A DNA stretch of 64,000 nucleotides from Eubacteriales bacterium (GCA_030524175.1 JAUNHC010000003.1:124001-188000); one strand, 5' to 3'. Numbered from the stretch's first letter, positions 44,113 through 53,381 are shown. Notes: generated by a model from the letters alone, not told the origin. Numbers and translations are program-made.

Positions 44113-45153
44113 TTAAAAAATCCACGGTTTCATCACTGCCAGCTTCCCTTTTTCAGTTACCGCCAGTATTTCTATGCTGTTCTCTTTTTCTCCGGCCACT
44201 TCCTCCAGCACGATCGTATCATCTTCCCAATGCCAGGAACATTCTCTGCCATTATAATGTATGGATAGTATCTGTACCGCCCCTTGTGCTTTCACTTGCA
44301 CTTCAGGCAGCTTATTTCTTGGGGGCTGTTTCTCATGAAAGAAAATGATACTGTCGTCTATGCTGTCTGCCGGTTCCTCCCTTTCTTTCCTCTTATTGTA
44401 GTAAGTAAAAGAATGGCTGTCTTCCTCACTCCCTCTCCCGGAAGCGGTTATATTGGGAACTGGTGTAGGTGTAAGCTTTCGTTTACCTTCCGCTGTCGAA
44501 GGCACACTGGTTGGCTTGGGCTTCACTGAGGGAGTTGGTTCCGCCGGAACGTTAGTGGACTCCTCTTGATTTCCTGCCGCCTGTGTGTTTTCATTCGGGC
44601 TGGTATTTTGCTCAGTCTCTGATTCATGGCGGGTCACAGACTGCTGATTTTCCCACTGCTGTGTCTCAGGCTGTCCGGTCCACATCTGATCCTCCTGAGG
44701 ATACAGCGTCTGTCCCTGCCATATATCCATCTGGCCGTAAGACCCCGGCTGCCCATAAGGATTTACCTGTCCTCCGCCCTCATATGGAGCATAGTAATTT
44801 CCTTGTGTATCTCCCTCATATGGGAGGTACGGATTATTCTGAACATTCTCACCAGAGTAGTAATCATCCCATTGGGAGTAATCCCACTGAGAGGAATCCC
44901 ACAGAGAAGAATTTCCCTGGATGCTGTCCCCCTGACCGTTATTTCCCTGAGAGCTTTCCCAGTCAGAGGGATATTCCCAACTCTCACCGCTCCCTATGTC
45001 CACATCAAAGCCTCCATATTCCATCCCGTCTACAGATACTGCACCTCCTGCCGCCAAAATCCCTGCAAAGATCAATACAGCCCAAATAATCTGCCTGAAT
45101 CTCTTATTGGTCTTGCGACTCTTTTTTCCTCTTTTTCTCTCTTTCCCATTCAT
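44113..45153 (-). CDS. membrane-anchored, low-complexity extracellular protein
   Basis: 346 residues. A basic N-terminus (KERKRGKKSRKTNKRFRQI), one membrane segment or signal anchor (IWAVLIFAGILAAGGAVSV), then about 200 residues of Gln/Asn/Tyr/Trp-Ser-rich disorder with imperfect repeats such as WDSSQWDYSQWDDYY and YLPYEGDTQGNYYAPYEGG. The last ~65 residues look folded (VQILSIHYNGRECSWHWEDD). No family recognised. The start has GGAGGAGAG and overlaps the kinase gene by 50 bp, so the two are coupled. It may be a substrate or cell-surface partner of that kinase (inference). Confidence 0.75.
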   Translation of the reverse strand: MNGKERKRGKKSRKTNKRFRQIIWAVLIFAGILAAGGAVSVDGMEYGGFDVDIGSGESWEYPSDWESSQGNNGQGDSIQGNSSLWDSSQWDYSQWDDYYSGENVQNNPYLPYEGDTQGNYYAPYEGGGQVNPYGQPGSYGQMDIWQGQTLYPQEDQMWTGQPETQQWENQQSVTRHESETEQNTSPNENTQAAGNQEESTNVPAEPTPSVKPKPTSVPSTAEGKRKLTPTPVPNITASGRGSEEDSHSFTYYNKRKEREEPADSIDDSIIFFHEKQPPRNKLPEVQVKAQGAVQILSIHYNGRECSWHWEDDTIVLEEVAGEKENSIEILAVTEKGKLAVMKPWIF

Positions 45154-46402
45154 GGATTCTCTCCTCCCACAAAGTCAGGTTTCTGCACTTCCCATCCTCC
45201 AGCAGTTTTTCCTCCGCCTTCTTCTGATAATCCTTCCAAAGTCTTGCGCTCTCCTCCTTCTGCCCCATTCTCCACAAAAACATGCCATACTCTCCATATC
45301 CCTCCCTGTATCCGGAATGGTACAGCAGAAGCTGCTCATAATAAAGAGCACAACGTTCTTCCTCTCCCTGGTATTCACTATTGACGGCAAGCAGAAGAAG
45401 CAAGCGCCTCTGCTGCTCTTTCTGCCCGTAATCACTAAGCAATTCCTGAAGGCGCATCTCCGTATCCCGGCATATCTCCTTCTGCTCCTTTGTGTCCCCC
45501 AGCAGAAATGTGTCTTTATGGTAACTGTCCGTTACTTTCCCAAGAACCTTACTAAAATCAACATTTCTTTCAGACTGTAGAAAAATACTTACCCCTGCTG
45601 CCAGGATTCCGGCGGCCAGAACTCCCGCAGCCAAACCGGAACTTCTGCTTCTCACCTGATCCATCTTAATGGTGTCCAGAGCCTTTTCAACCGACCGCAT
45701 ATCCTGATACCGCTGCACTTCTTCATGTCGGCAGCATTTCCATAGGACATAGAAAAGTCTTGGACTACCGGTCAAAAGTTTCCAGCGGTCTTTCCCCATT
45801 ATTGCCTCCAAAGTTTTCCCCAAAGTGTAGATATCACTGGCACTGCTGATTCTTCCGTGATACTGCTCCGGGGCTGCATATCCCTTTGTCCCTTGACAAA
45901 CACGCTGTTGGTGGGTAAATCCAAATACTGCACTTCCGAAATCCACCAAATACAGCTTTCCGTTATCAGAAAGCATAAGATTATCAGGTTTCAGGTCACC
46001 ATAGTACACCGGAGGTTTCCTGCTGTGGAGACATGCCAAAACCCGGGCGCACGTAATTCCCACTTCTATAATTTCTGCCCGGGAAAATTTTCTTCCCTCC
46101 TGAAGCAGCTGTGCCAGTGATTTGCCTTTGATATACTCCATCACAAGATAACAAGCATCCTCCTTCTCGAAATAATCCACCATTCTGGGCAGGGACGGAT
46201 GCTCCAAAAGTCTCAGCAGCTTTGCTTCTCTGTTTTGGGATATGGAAATCTCTTTCACTGCCCACAAGGTACCTAGCTCCAAATCTCTTGCGAGAAAAAG
46301 TCTCCCCTCTCCGCCACGCCCGATCTGTTCCAGGATACAGTACCGGCCTTTTAAAATCAGTCCTGTCAGGTCGATCGCCAACACCTTCCTTCTATATTTC
46401 AT
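45104..46402 (-). CDS. membrane Ser/Thr protein kinase (Hanks type)
   Basis: 432 residues if the ATG at 46402 is used; that ATG has no good RBS, so the start is uncertain. Kinase features: GRYCILEQIGRGGEGRLFLA, catalytic Lys in LWAVKEISI, YYGDLKPDNLML (the H-R-D motif is Y-G-D, so the Arg is lost), VDFGSAVFGF and GTKGYAAPEQYHG. After the ~270-residue domain comes a membrane helix (LAAGVLAAGILAAGVSIFL) and a ~140-residue TPR-like, charged tail outside the membrane. It has no PASTA repeats, so it is not the usual PrkC. Confidence 0.85.
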   Translation of the reverse strand: MKYRRKVLAIDLTGLILKGRYCILEQIGRGGEGRLFLARDLELGTLWAVKEISISQNREAKLLRLLEHPSLPRMVDYFEKEDACYLVMEYIKGKSLAQLLQEGRKFSRAEIIEVGITCARVLACLHSRKPPVYYGDLKPDNLMLSDNGKLYLVDFGSAVFGFTHQQRVCQGTKGYAAPEQYHGRISSASDIYTLGKTLEAIMGKDRWKLLTGSPRLFYVLWKCCRHEEVQRYQDMRSVEKALDTIKMDQVRSRSSGLAAGVLAAGILAAGVSIFLQSERNVDFSKVLGKVTDSYHKDTFLLGDTKEQKEICRDTEMRLQELLSDYGQKEQQRRLLLLLAVNSEYQGEEERCALYYEQLLLYHSGYREGYGEYGMFLWRMGQKEESARLWKDYQKKAEEKLLEDGKCRNLTLWEERIHEWEREKKRKKESQDQ

Positions 46403-46693
46403 TTTTTCATTAAATGGAATTGCGCCGTTCGAAATACGGCGTATAGATATGTTATTCAAAGTATAGCACAATATGTTCTGAAATGGAAGTGTTTTCTAGA
46501 ACATGTTTGAAAATTGCTTTCGGCAACCTCCTGCAAAGTGAGGCGTGCAGATTGTCGGAATGAATTTTCAAACACACTCTGGCGGAAAAGAAAGAATCCT
46601 GTGCATACTTTTGACCGCCCGATGATCTGCAGTCCCTGTACACACAGGATTCTCATTATAAACCATATGATCACTGAATTACCAGTTTTATCC
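46403..46693. other. gene-free interval with two hairpin-forming stretches
   Basis: GTTTGAAAATT (46505-46515) pairs with its complement at 46563-46573, and GAATCCTGTG (46594-46603) pairs with 46643-46652. The minus-strand argS ends at 46694, so these could be its 3' structures, but neither has the short loop and T-run of a standard terminator. A non-coding RNA is possible. Confidence 0.35.
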
Positions 46694-48460
46694 TTACATC
46701 CTCTCCGGAGCAGAGAATCCCAACAGATCGATACTCGTCTCCAGCACATTCCTGGTCAGCTTCAGAAGCTGAATGAAGGATTCCTTCTGTACCTTGTCCT
46801 CTTCACTTAAGATTTTCGTCTCGTGGTAGAAACTGTTAAATGCATTGGAAACCTCGTATATATAGGCGCAAATCTTATGAGGTGCCTTCTCCTCAAACGC
46901 ATTCTCCACAGTCGCACCGAAACCTGTAAGCTGAAGCATCAGGTTCTTTTCACTGTCATTGACTGGAGCCAGAATTTCACCAGCCTCTGAGTCACCGCCT
47001 TCTTCCAGATAACGGTTAAGAATAGACTTGATCCTCACAATAGTGTAGAGGATATACGGCCCTGTATTTCCCTCAAAGGATGTAAAACGGTCCACATCAA
47101 AAATATAATCCTTGGTTGCCTGATTAGACAAATCGCCGTATTTGATTGCAGAAAGTCCCACGATCCCTGCCGTTTCTTTTGCGTCCTTATCCTTGACACT
47201 GCGGTTCTCTACTATCTTACGGAACATCTCTTCATTGATATCGCTGATCAGGTTCTCCAGCCTCATGACTCCGCCTTCTCTTGTCTTAAAAGGCTTGCCG
47301 TCCTTGCCGTTCATCGTTCCGAAGCCCAGGAAAGAAAGCTTCGTATCTTCATTTACAAGGCCCGTCTTTCTGGCACACCGGAATACCTGGATAAAGTGAA
47401 GCTCCTGGCGCTTATCCACCACATACAGTATTTCGTCCGGGGAAAAGAGCTTCATACGCTCCACAATGGTAGCAAGGTCTGTGGTGGTATAAAGGGATGC
47501 CCCGTCGGATTTCAGAAGCATACAGGGAGGAATCTCCTTCGTGTCACTGTCTTCCTTCACATCCACTACAAGTGCACCCTGGTCTTCATAAGCAAAGCCC
47601 TGTTTTTTCATTTCTTCAACCATATCCGGAATATAAGGCTGAGCATCCGATTCCTTCTTCCATAAGTCAAAAGAAACATTCAGATTATCATAATTTCTCT
47701 TAAGATCCGTTACAGACACTTCCATAATATGGTTCCAGAGAGCCATGTATCCCGGTCTTCCCTGCTGGAGAAGATGAGTAGCCTCCAATGCCTCATTGCG
47801 GTATTCCTCATCCTCCTTGGATTTAGCGCTGGCACAAGGATAAATCTCTTCTAACTCACTGATGGTAAACGGCGCTTCCTTTGGGTACTCCCCTGTATAG
47901 GAATCATTGAAATATACAAGCTCCGGCTGTCTGTGCTTCACTTCCGTGATGATCAGGCCCATCTGCAGTCCCCAGTCTCCCAGGTGTACATCCCCAATGA
48001 CCTTATGGCCCATATAACGCCCAATCCTCTTAATGCTCTCACCGATAATAGCGGAACGCAGATGCCCCACATGCAGAGGCTTGGCCACATTCGGGCCGCC
48101 GTAATCTATGATCAATGTTTTAGGATTCTGTGCTTCGCTGACGGACAGCTTGGGATCTGCTGCCATTTCCCTCAGATACTCTGCCAGAAACTCTTCCTTT
48201 ACCTTAAGGTTGATAAATCCCGGTTTCACCACTTCTGCCGCAGAAAAAACACTGCTGTCTCCAAGATTCGCCACTACCTCATCTGCAATCATGAACGGAG
48301 CCTTCTTATATGCCTTTGCTCCAGCCATAGCTCCATTACACTGAAATTCACATAAATCCGGCCTGTTTGAAACAGTAACCTTACCATAGGACGGGTCATA
48401 CCCTGCTTTTTCAAATGCAGCGGAAAGCTCTTCCGCCATGTGTTCCATAAGTTTTTTCAT
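46694..48460 (-). CDS. argS: arginyl-tRNA synthetase
   Basis: 588 residues. Charges tRNA-Arg. HIGH-type motif is NVAKPLHVGHLRSAIIGESI; VHLGDWGLQMGLI and SDGASLYTTTDLATI are typical. In place of KMSK there is MNGKDGKPFKTREGGVMRLE, the variant of the KMSK-lacking ArgRS group. The C-terminal anticodon-binding domain ends with LLKLTRNVLETSIDLLGFSA and PERM. 49 bp downstream of the DegV gene on the same strand. Confidence 0.96.
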   Translation of the reverse strand: MKKLMEHMAEELSAAFEKAGYDPSYGKVTVSNRPDLCEFQCNGAMAGAKAYKKAPFMIADEVVANLGDSSVFSAAEVVKPGFINLKVKEEFLAEYLREMAADPKLSVSEAQNPKTLIIDYGGPNVAKPLHVGHLRSAIIGESIKRIGRYMGHKVIGDVHLGDWGLQMGLIITEVKHRQPELVYFNDSYTGEYPKEAPFTISELEEIYPCASAKSKEDEEYRNEALEATHLLQQGRPGYMALWNHIMEVSVTDLKRNYDNLNVSFDLWKKESDAQPYIPDMVEEMKKQGFAYEDQGALVVDVKEDSDTKEIPPCMLLKSDGASLYTTTDLATIVERMKLFSPDEILYVVDKRQELHFIQVFRCARKTGLVNEDTKLSFLGFGTMNGKDGKPFKTREGGVMRLENLISDINEEMFRKIVENRSVKDKDAKETAGIVGLSAIKYGDLSNQATKDYIFDVDRFTSFEGNTGPYILYTIVRIKSILNRYLEEGGDSEAGEILAPVNDSEKNLMLQLTGFGATVENAFEEKAPHKICAYIYEVSNAFNSFYHETKILSEEDKVQKESFIQLLKLTRNVLETSIDLLGFSAPERM

Positions 48461-48509
48461 GATTATTATGACTCCTCGTTTCTCTATTTCGCTTCACTGA
48501 TTCCTCTGC

Positions 48510-49379
48510 TCAGACAGTCACTTTCTTTGAACATGCAACAGCCAGAGCGCCTTGCCCTATATGACAGGCTACGCTCAGGGAAAGCGGGTCCATATGGATA
48601 TCGTATCCGGGAAACAGTTCTTGTATTTCTTTCTTAAACTCCTCCGCCTCCTGGCGGTTTCCTGTATAAGCAGCCTGAAGGCACATCTGTCCCTTCTCCG
48701 CATAGGAAGCAAAGCGTTTCTCAAAATCTTCCTGCATCGCTTTGAGCATGACACGTTTGGCCTGTTTTTTCCCTCTTACCTTGGAATAAGCATCCAGCTT
48801 CTCTCCCTGGATCTGAAGCACAGGCTTCAGGTTCAACACCGTACCGATAGCTGCCGCTGCCGGAGTGATCCTGCCGCCTTTTTTCAGATATTTAAGAGTC
48901 TCCAGGGTAATATAAATACTGGACTCCAATTTTTCATCTTCCAACACTTTTTTAATCTCTGCTGCGCTTCTTCCTGCCTCACTCAAGGTAATGGCATCAA
49001 GAACCGACTGACGCTGAGTGACAGAAATCCTCTGATTGTCCACCACCTGTACCTTACCGTCATAATCCTGGGCCAGCCCCATAGCTGTGGCGCAGGAAGC
49101 GCTTAAACCGCTGGACATGGGAATATGAACTACTTCATCATATTTACTTAATAAACTATCCCATAATCCGCACACTTCTGCCGGGCTTGGCTGGGAAGTA
49201 GAAATTGTCTCATCACTCATCAATCTCTCGTAAAAATCTTCCTGTGACAGGGTGATCCCTTCCAGATACATCGTTTCATTGATATAAAAGGGCATCGGGA
49301 TCACTGAAATCCCCAACTCCCTGCCTTGTTCCTGTGTTATGCCGCTGTTACTGTCTGTCACAATGGCAATTTTTCCCAT
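48510..49379 (-). CDS. DegV-family fatty-acid-binding protein
   Basis: 289 residues from the ATG at 49379 (AAAGGAGAATGCAT upstream). Motifs: KIAIVTDSNSGITQEQGREL, ISTSQPSPAEV (fatty-acid-head Ser), VHIPMSSGLSAS, VQVVDNQRIS, LKYLKKGGRITPAAAAIGTV, LNLKPVLQIQGEKL. Firmicutes FakB-type proteins of this family present fatty acids to a kinase; whether this one does is unknown. It is preceded by a good promoter (49524-49552). Confidence 0.92.
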   Translation of the reverse strand: MGKIAIVTDSNSGITQEQGRELGISVIPMPFYINETMYLEGITLSQEDFYERLMSDETISTSQPSPAEVCGLWDSLLSKYDEVVHIPMSSGLSASCATAMGLAQDYDGKVQVVDNQRISVTQRQSVLDAITLSEAGRSAAEIKKVLEDEKLESSIYITLETLKYLKKGGRITPAAAAIGTVLNLKPVLQIQGEKLDAYSKVRGKKQAKRVMLKAMQEDFEKRFASYAEKGQMCLQAAYTGNRQEAEEFKKEIQELFPGYDIHMDPLSLSVACHIGQGALAVACSKKVTV

Positions 49380-49523
49380 ATGCATTCTCCTTTGCTTTCT
49401 GCGCATCGCGTTACTATCATCTGCATAAGCATCAAAACAGATGCTGCTTTGTCCGTTACCGGATCAGCAAACGATCATAAAACTATATAAATCACACGTC
49501 AGATAAAAATACACGCTGTACAT

Positions 49524-49552
49524 AGTGTAACACATTTTTCCCGGCATCTCAA
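49524..49552 (-). promoter_or_regulatory. promoter of the degV-argS unit
   Basis: On the minus strand TTGAGA (49552-49547), 17 bp, TACACT (49529-49524). It lies back to back with the LUD-gene promoter. Confidence 0.55.
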
Positions 49553-49581
49553 TTGTAAATACATAACTTTTGTGATATAAT
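49553..49581 (+). promoter_or_regulatory. promoter of the LUD gene
   Basis: TTGTAA (49553-49558), 17 bp, perfect TATAAT (49576-49581); the start codon is about 90 bp downstream. Confidence 0.7.
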
Positions 49582-49672
49582 TTAAATACTTTGTAACAGG
49601 TCAGGACTGACTGAACTGTTTTGCACCAAACCCTAATTACATAGCAAAAATTTATTTCAGGAGGATGATCAT

Positions 49673-50308
49673 ATGTCATATATTGAAGAAAGCTACCGCA
49701 AAGCCTCTGCTGTCTTAATGAAAAAATTCGAAAAGAGAGGCATGGAAGCCTTTTACTGCAGCACCAAGGAGGAAGCACGCAGTCAGATCCTGTCACTCAT
49801 CCCGGAAGGCTCTTCTGTGACCTGGGGCGGTTCCGAATCCATGTGCGAGGCAGGTGTCCGTGACGCTGTCTGCCAGGGAAACTACACTGTGATCGACCGT
49901 AAATCTGCCGGCACACCTGAAGAAGCACGTGCACTCTACGGAAAAATAGTATGTGCTGACTATTTTCTCACCAGTACAAATGCTTTCACAAAAGACGGTG
50001 AATTAATTAACATTGACGGCGCCAGCAACCGTGTGGCCTGTATTGCCCACGGCCCGGCAAATGTCATTGTACTGGCCAGTATGAATAAAATGTGCTCCTC
50101 AGTGGAGGATGCGGTAAACCGTGTGCGCACCCTGGCTTCGCCGCCCAATGCTATCCGGGTAGGTGCCGACACCCCCTGCTCCAAAACAGGGATCTGCGGC
50201 AATTGTCTAAGTCCGGACTGTATCTGCTGCCAGATCCTCGTAACCAGATTCTCCAGGATACCAGGCAGGATCAAAATAGTTCTCTGCGGAGAGAAATTAG
50301 GCTTTTAA
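49673..50308 (+). CDS. LUD-domain protein (lactate-utilization-like)
   Basis: 211 residues. LUD (DUF162) motifs are SVTWGGSESMCEAGVRDAV, YFLTSTNAFTKDGELINIDG, SNRVACIAHGPANVIVLAS and MNKMCSSVEDAVNRVR. The C-terminus carries a cysteine-rich segment (C-S-K-T-G-I-C-G-N-C, then C-I-C-C) that could bind a metal. This stand-alone type is common in Clostridia and need not be part of the Lut lactate dehydrogenase. RBS CAGGAGGATGATCAT. Monocistronic. Confidence 0.88.
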   Translation: MSYIEESYRKASAVLMKKFEKRGMEAFYCSTKEEARSQILSLIPEGSSVTWGGSESMCEAGVRDAVCQGNYTVIDRKSAGTPEEARALYGKIVCADYFLTSTNAFTKDGELINIDGASNRVACIAHGPANVIVLASMNKMCSSVEDAVNRVRTLASPPNAIRVGADTPCSKTGICGNCLSPDCICCQILVTRFSRIPGRIKIVLCGEKLGF

Positions 50309-50314
50309 ACTCTA

Positions 50315-50524
50315 ATGATGTCAGGGTCAAAAAGGAGCCGGGGCAGGCGCTGTCCTCTCCAGACAGACGCTCGCTTCCCTTCAACTAAGTACTAACTGCG
50401 ACTAAGACGCTCAGGAGAGCCTTCGCGCCTAAGTCTTCGTAAGCACTGGATTTTCAGGCGCGCTTCCGCAAGTCTGTCTGGAGAGGACAGCGCCTGCCCC
50501 GGTTCCTTTTGACCCTGACATCAT
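50315..50524. repeat. 210-bp element bounded by ~54-bp near-perfect inverted repeats
   Basis: The left arm 50315-50368 and right arm 50472-50524 are complementary over 53-54 bp with one single-base indel and one substitution. The ~100-bp middle is GC-rich and holds no ORF. The length and structure resemble a MITE, or a very long RNA hairpin if transcribed. It follows the LUD gene and precedes the ptsI terminator. Confidence 0.75.
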
Positions 50525-50540
50525 CTAATTCTCTAATACA

Positions 50541-50589
50541 AGAAAAGCTGTCTCACGGCAATCCACATTGCACCTGAGACAGCTTTTCT
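50541..50589. terminator. terminator of the general PTS operon (bidirectional)
   Basis: AGAAAAGCTGTCTCA (50541-50555) and its perfect complement (50575-50589), loop of 19 nt, A and T runs on the flanks. It lies 18 bp past the ptsI stop on the minus strand. Confidence 0.75.
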
Positions 50590-50607
50590 TATCTTTTATT
50601 CAATCCT

Positions 50608-52224
50608 TCAATCTATCTCTCTTACGATTTTTCTCACCGGCAGCACAAAGGTGGGCGATACGGACAGTTCGTCCACTCCCATTTCTACAAACCGCTCAGT
50701 CAAGGTCGTATCCGCGCCCAGCTCGCCGCAGATACCTGCCCATATACCTTCCTTATGAGCGTTGTCCACGATCATCTGGATCATACGGAGTACAGCTTCA
50801 TGATGGGAATCATAAATATTGTCAAGTTTGGCATTCTGGCGGTCAATTGCAAGTGTATACTGTGTCAGGTCATTGGTACCGATACTGAAGAAGTCCACTT
50901 CCTTTGCCAGAAGATCACTGATCATGGCAGCAGCAGGAGTCTCGATCATCACACCCTGCTCCACCTGGGCTTTAAAAGGAATTCCCTGCTCTGTAAGCTC
51001 TTTCTTCACTTCCTCCACAATCGCCTTGATCTGTTTTACCTCTGTAACGGAAATGATCATAGGGTACATAATGGAAATATTGCCGAACATACTTGCACGG
51101 AATAAAGCCCTGAGCTGTGTCTTAAACACTTCGGGACGATCCAGACAGATTCTGATGGCACGGTATCCCATAGCCGGGTTCTCCTCATGGGCCATCTGGA
51201 AATAATCAATCTGCTTATCTGCCCCGATGTCCAATGTACGGATAATAACCTTCTTGCCTGCCATATTCTGAGCTACTGTTTTGTAAATCTGGAACTGTTC
51301 TTCCTCTGTGGGATAGTTGTCTTTCTCCAGATATATGAACTCACTGCGGAAAAGGCCGATCCCCTCTGCATCGTTGGTAAGTACACTGGCCACATCAGAA
51401 AGACTTCCGATATTGGCATACAAATGAATCTTGTGCCCGCTCTTAGTCTCTGTGGGCTTATCCTTCAATTCCTTAAGCATAGCTCTCTGGCGGATATCTT
51501 CTTCTTTCATATCCTGGTATTTCTTCAGTGTTTCTTCATCCGGCTCCAGGATCAGAGAACCGCTTCTGCCGTCCACAACCGCCATCTTCCCGTTCATACT
51601 GTCATCATATTCAATATTAATGAGTGCCGGGATATTCATAGTTCTTGCCAGGATCGCCGTATGTGAGTTGGATGATCCCTTTCTTGTGACAAATGCAAGT
51701 ACCTTACTCTTATCCATCTGGACTGTTTCACTTGGAGCTAAATCCTCAGCCACCACGATCACAGGCTCAGAAGCCTCCAGGTCTCCGTCTGCATTCCCTG
51801 ACAACACACGTACCAGACGGTCAGAAATATCCTTCACATCTGCAGCCCTGGCTCTCATGTAATCATCATCCATCTGGGCAAACATACTGGCAAAATTGTC
51901 ACCGGTTGTAGCCACTGCATATTCTGCATTTACACTTTCAGTATTGATGATGTTTTTGATAGAATCAAGATAGTCATCATCGTCCAGCATCATCTGATGT
52001 ACCTCGAAAATAGCCGCTCCTGATTCCCCAACTTCCTGCACTGCCTTCTCATAAAGACCCTGAAGCTGCTCTACTGCTTTATCTTTTGCCTGTTCCACAC
52101 GGGCCACTTCCGCCTCTGTATCCTCCACATGAACACGCTTAACGCTTGTATCCACCTTCTGAAGAATAGAAATTCTGCCGATAGCGATGCCTGAAAAAAC
52201 AGATTTTCCTTCTAATACTCTCAT
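50608..52224 (-). CDS. ptsI: PTS enzyme I (general)
   Basis: 538 residues. The active His is in TRKGSSNSHTAILARTMNIP. The PEP domain shows FRSEFIYLEKDNYPTEEEQF, RTLDIGADKQIDYF, GYRAIRICLDRPEVFKTQLR, MIETPAAAMISDLL, FSIGTNDLTQYTLAIDRQNA and GICGELGADTTLT. It starts the PTS phosphate relay from PEP. It follows the HPr gene after 84 bp. This is the housekeeping copy; the ula operon has another. Confidence 0.95.
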   Translation of the reverse strand: MRVLEGKSVFSGIAIGRISILQKVDTSVKRVHVEDTEAEVARVEQAKDKAVEQLQGLYEKAVQEVGESGAAIFEVHQMMLDDDDYLDSIKNIINTESVNAEYAVATTGDNFASMFAQMDDDYMRARAADVKDISDRLVRVLSGNADGDLEASEPVIVVAEDLAPSETVQMDKSKVLAFVTRKGSSNSHTAILARTMNIPALINIEYDDSMNGKMAVVDGRSGSLILEPDEETLKKYQDMKEEDIRQRAMLKELKDKPTETKSGHKIHLYANIGSLSDVASVLTNDAEGIGLFRSEFIYLEKDNYPTEEEQFQIYKTVAQNMAGKKVIIRTLDIGADKQIDYFQMAHEENPAMGYRAIRICLDRPEVFKTQLRALFRASMFGNISIMYPMIISVTEVKQIKAIVEEVKKELTEQGIPFKAQVEQGVMIETPAAAMISDLLAKEVDFFSIGTNDLTQYTLAIDRQNAKLDNIYDSHHEAVLRMIQMIVDNAHKEGIWAGICGELGADTTLTERFVEMGVDELSVSPTFVLPVRKIVREID

Positions 52225-52308
52225 AGGTTCTTTTTCTCCTCGATTTCACAGAATGTTAATGTTGCCGGCCACCCAGTTTACTGAATGACAGCTTTCCATT
52301 CTCAGGAA

Positions 52309-52566
52309 TTATAAATTGTTCTCCAAAAAGGCTTTCACTACCGCTGCATCTGCTTCTTCACTGTCACCTTCCACAGTAACGGTAATTTCATCATTCTGCT
52401 TAACTGCAAGTCCCATAATTCCGAAAATTTTCTTGGCATCGCCTTTCTTTTCGCCTTTAGAGATCGTAATCTTGCTGCCCAGCTTGCCTGCCTCTTTAAC
52501 AAGCAGTCCTGCCGGCCTTGCATGGATTCCTAATTCGTCCTTAATAACATAGTTAAATGATACCAT
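52309..52566 (-). CDS. ptsH: HPr phosphocarrier (general)
   Basis: 85 residues from the ATG at 52566 (CAGGAGGAAGAAAATT upstream). His15 is in DELGIHARPAGLLVKE. At the regulatory site the sequence is GDAKKIFGIMGLAV: position 46 is Lys instead of the Ser that HPr kinase phosphorylates in Firmicutes. The protein should therefore work in transport but not in CcpA signalling by Ser46 phosphorylation. Confidence 0.95.
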   Translation of the reverse strand: MVSFNYVIKDELGIHARPAGLLVKEAGKLGSKITISKGEKKGDAKKIFGIMGLAVKQNDEITVTVEGDSEEADAAVVKAFLENNL

Positions 52567-52736
52567 AATTTTCTTCCTCCTGTACACATATTCTATAAGA
52601 TGTCTATTATTATATCACAGAACAGATATATTCTTCCATCCCTTTTTGCAGCTTGCACAAAAAAATCATGGATTTATTGTCAATTTAACAGAAAAACCTT
52701 TTCTCCTCGTCCATTATGCCGCATAAGAATAACTCA

Positions 52737-53381
52737 TCAGTCCACGATCACCGCCCGGGCAAAATACTGGGGCATATGGAAATTCGGCGTACTGCTTCCC
52801 ACTTCTGAAAAACTGGCATAATGTTCAATCTCCGGTGTCTCAGAAATCTTGTAAAAATTACAGTATAATGCTGTTTCAGGATCATCAAGAGCCACTCCGC
52901 TGATTTCCTTCAAAAAATCTTCTGGAAACAGGACATGGACTTTCCAGAAATGCTCCTCCACAACAGCTCCCGGAGCAGCCTTTTCATAAATGTCCGGCGG
53001 AAGAAAAGAGCGGTTCTTTCTTCCATGCCCGTATTTCCCATACATAACACCATTCCCGTTGATCTCAAAATTCAAATACAAGGAATCCGCTGTCATTGCC
53101 CCATCCTTGTCCGGAAAACCAATAAATATCTCCATGGCGCTGTCATCGCATACCCTTGACCCAGGAACAGATGCAAATCTGCCCTCAGGGTCTTTGCAGT
53201 CTCTCTTGGGTTCTTTTTCCCGGCAGGTCATTTCTACATAAAGCCCTTTTCCCTTTATATAGCCCATATACCCCGACACTTCCGGTTTCGGTCCGTCCAC
53301 CCACTGAAAATGCTCCACCTGAAACTGCTCGCACAACATGATTTCGTCTTCACTTTTTATTCTCTTCACATGGTAATCCAA
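52737..53381 (-). CDS. CBM9-like carbohydrate-binding protein
   Basis: 214 residues from a TTG at 53381, which has GAAGGAGG 7 nt upstream; a GTG at 53420 has no such site. The beta-rich sequence with GKGLYVEMTCREKEPK, DDSAMEIFIGFPDKDG, LYLNFEINGNGVMYGKYG, HFWKVHVLFPEDF and NFHMPQYFARAVIVD matches carbohydrate-binding family 9-like proteins, often near glycan-use genes. No signal peptide, so it is cytosolic as called. It has its own consensus promoter (53485-53513). Confidence 0.75.
   Translation of the reverse strand: MDYHVKRIKSEDEIMLCEQFQVEHFQWVDGPKPEVSGYMGYIKGKGLYVEMTCREKEPKRDCKDPEGRFASVPGSRVCDDSAMEIFIGFPDKDGAMTADSLYLNFEINGNGVMYGKYGHGRKNRSFLPPDIYEKAAPGAVVEEHFWKVHVLFPEDFLKEISGVALDDPETALYCNFYKISETPEIEHYASFSEVGSSTPNFHMPQYFARAVIVD

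Noticed and set aside
44626..45384. Pro/Ser-rich plus-strand ORFs opposite the low-complexity protein
   Set aside because: Mirror of a repetitive minus-strand gene that has a proper RBS and membrane segment.
50315..50524. Ordinary terminator for the LUD gene
   Set aside because: Arms of ~54 bp with a ~100-bp middle are far too large; a normal terminator follows at 50541-50589.
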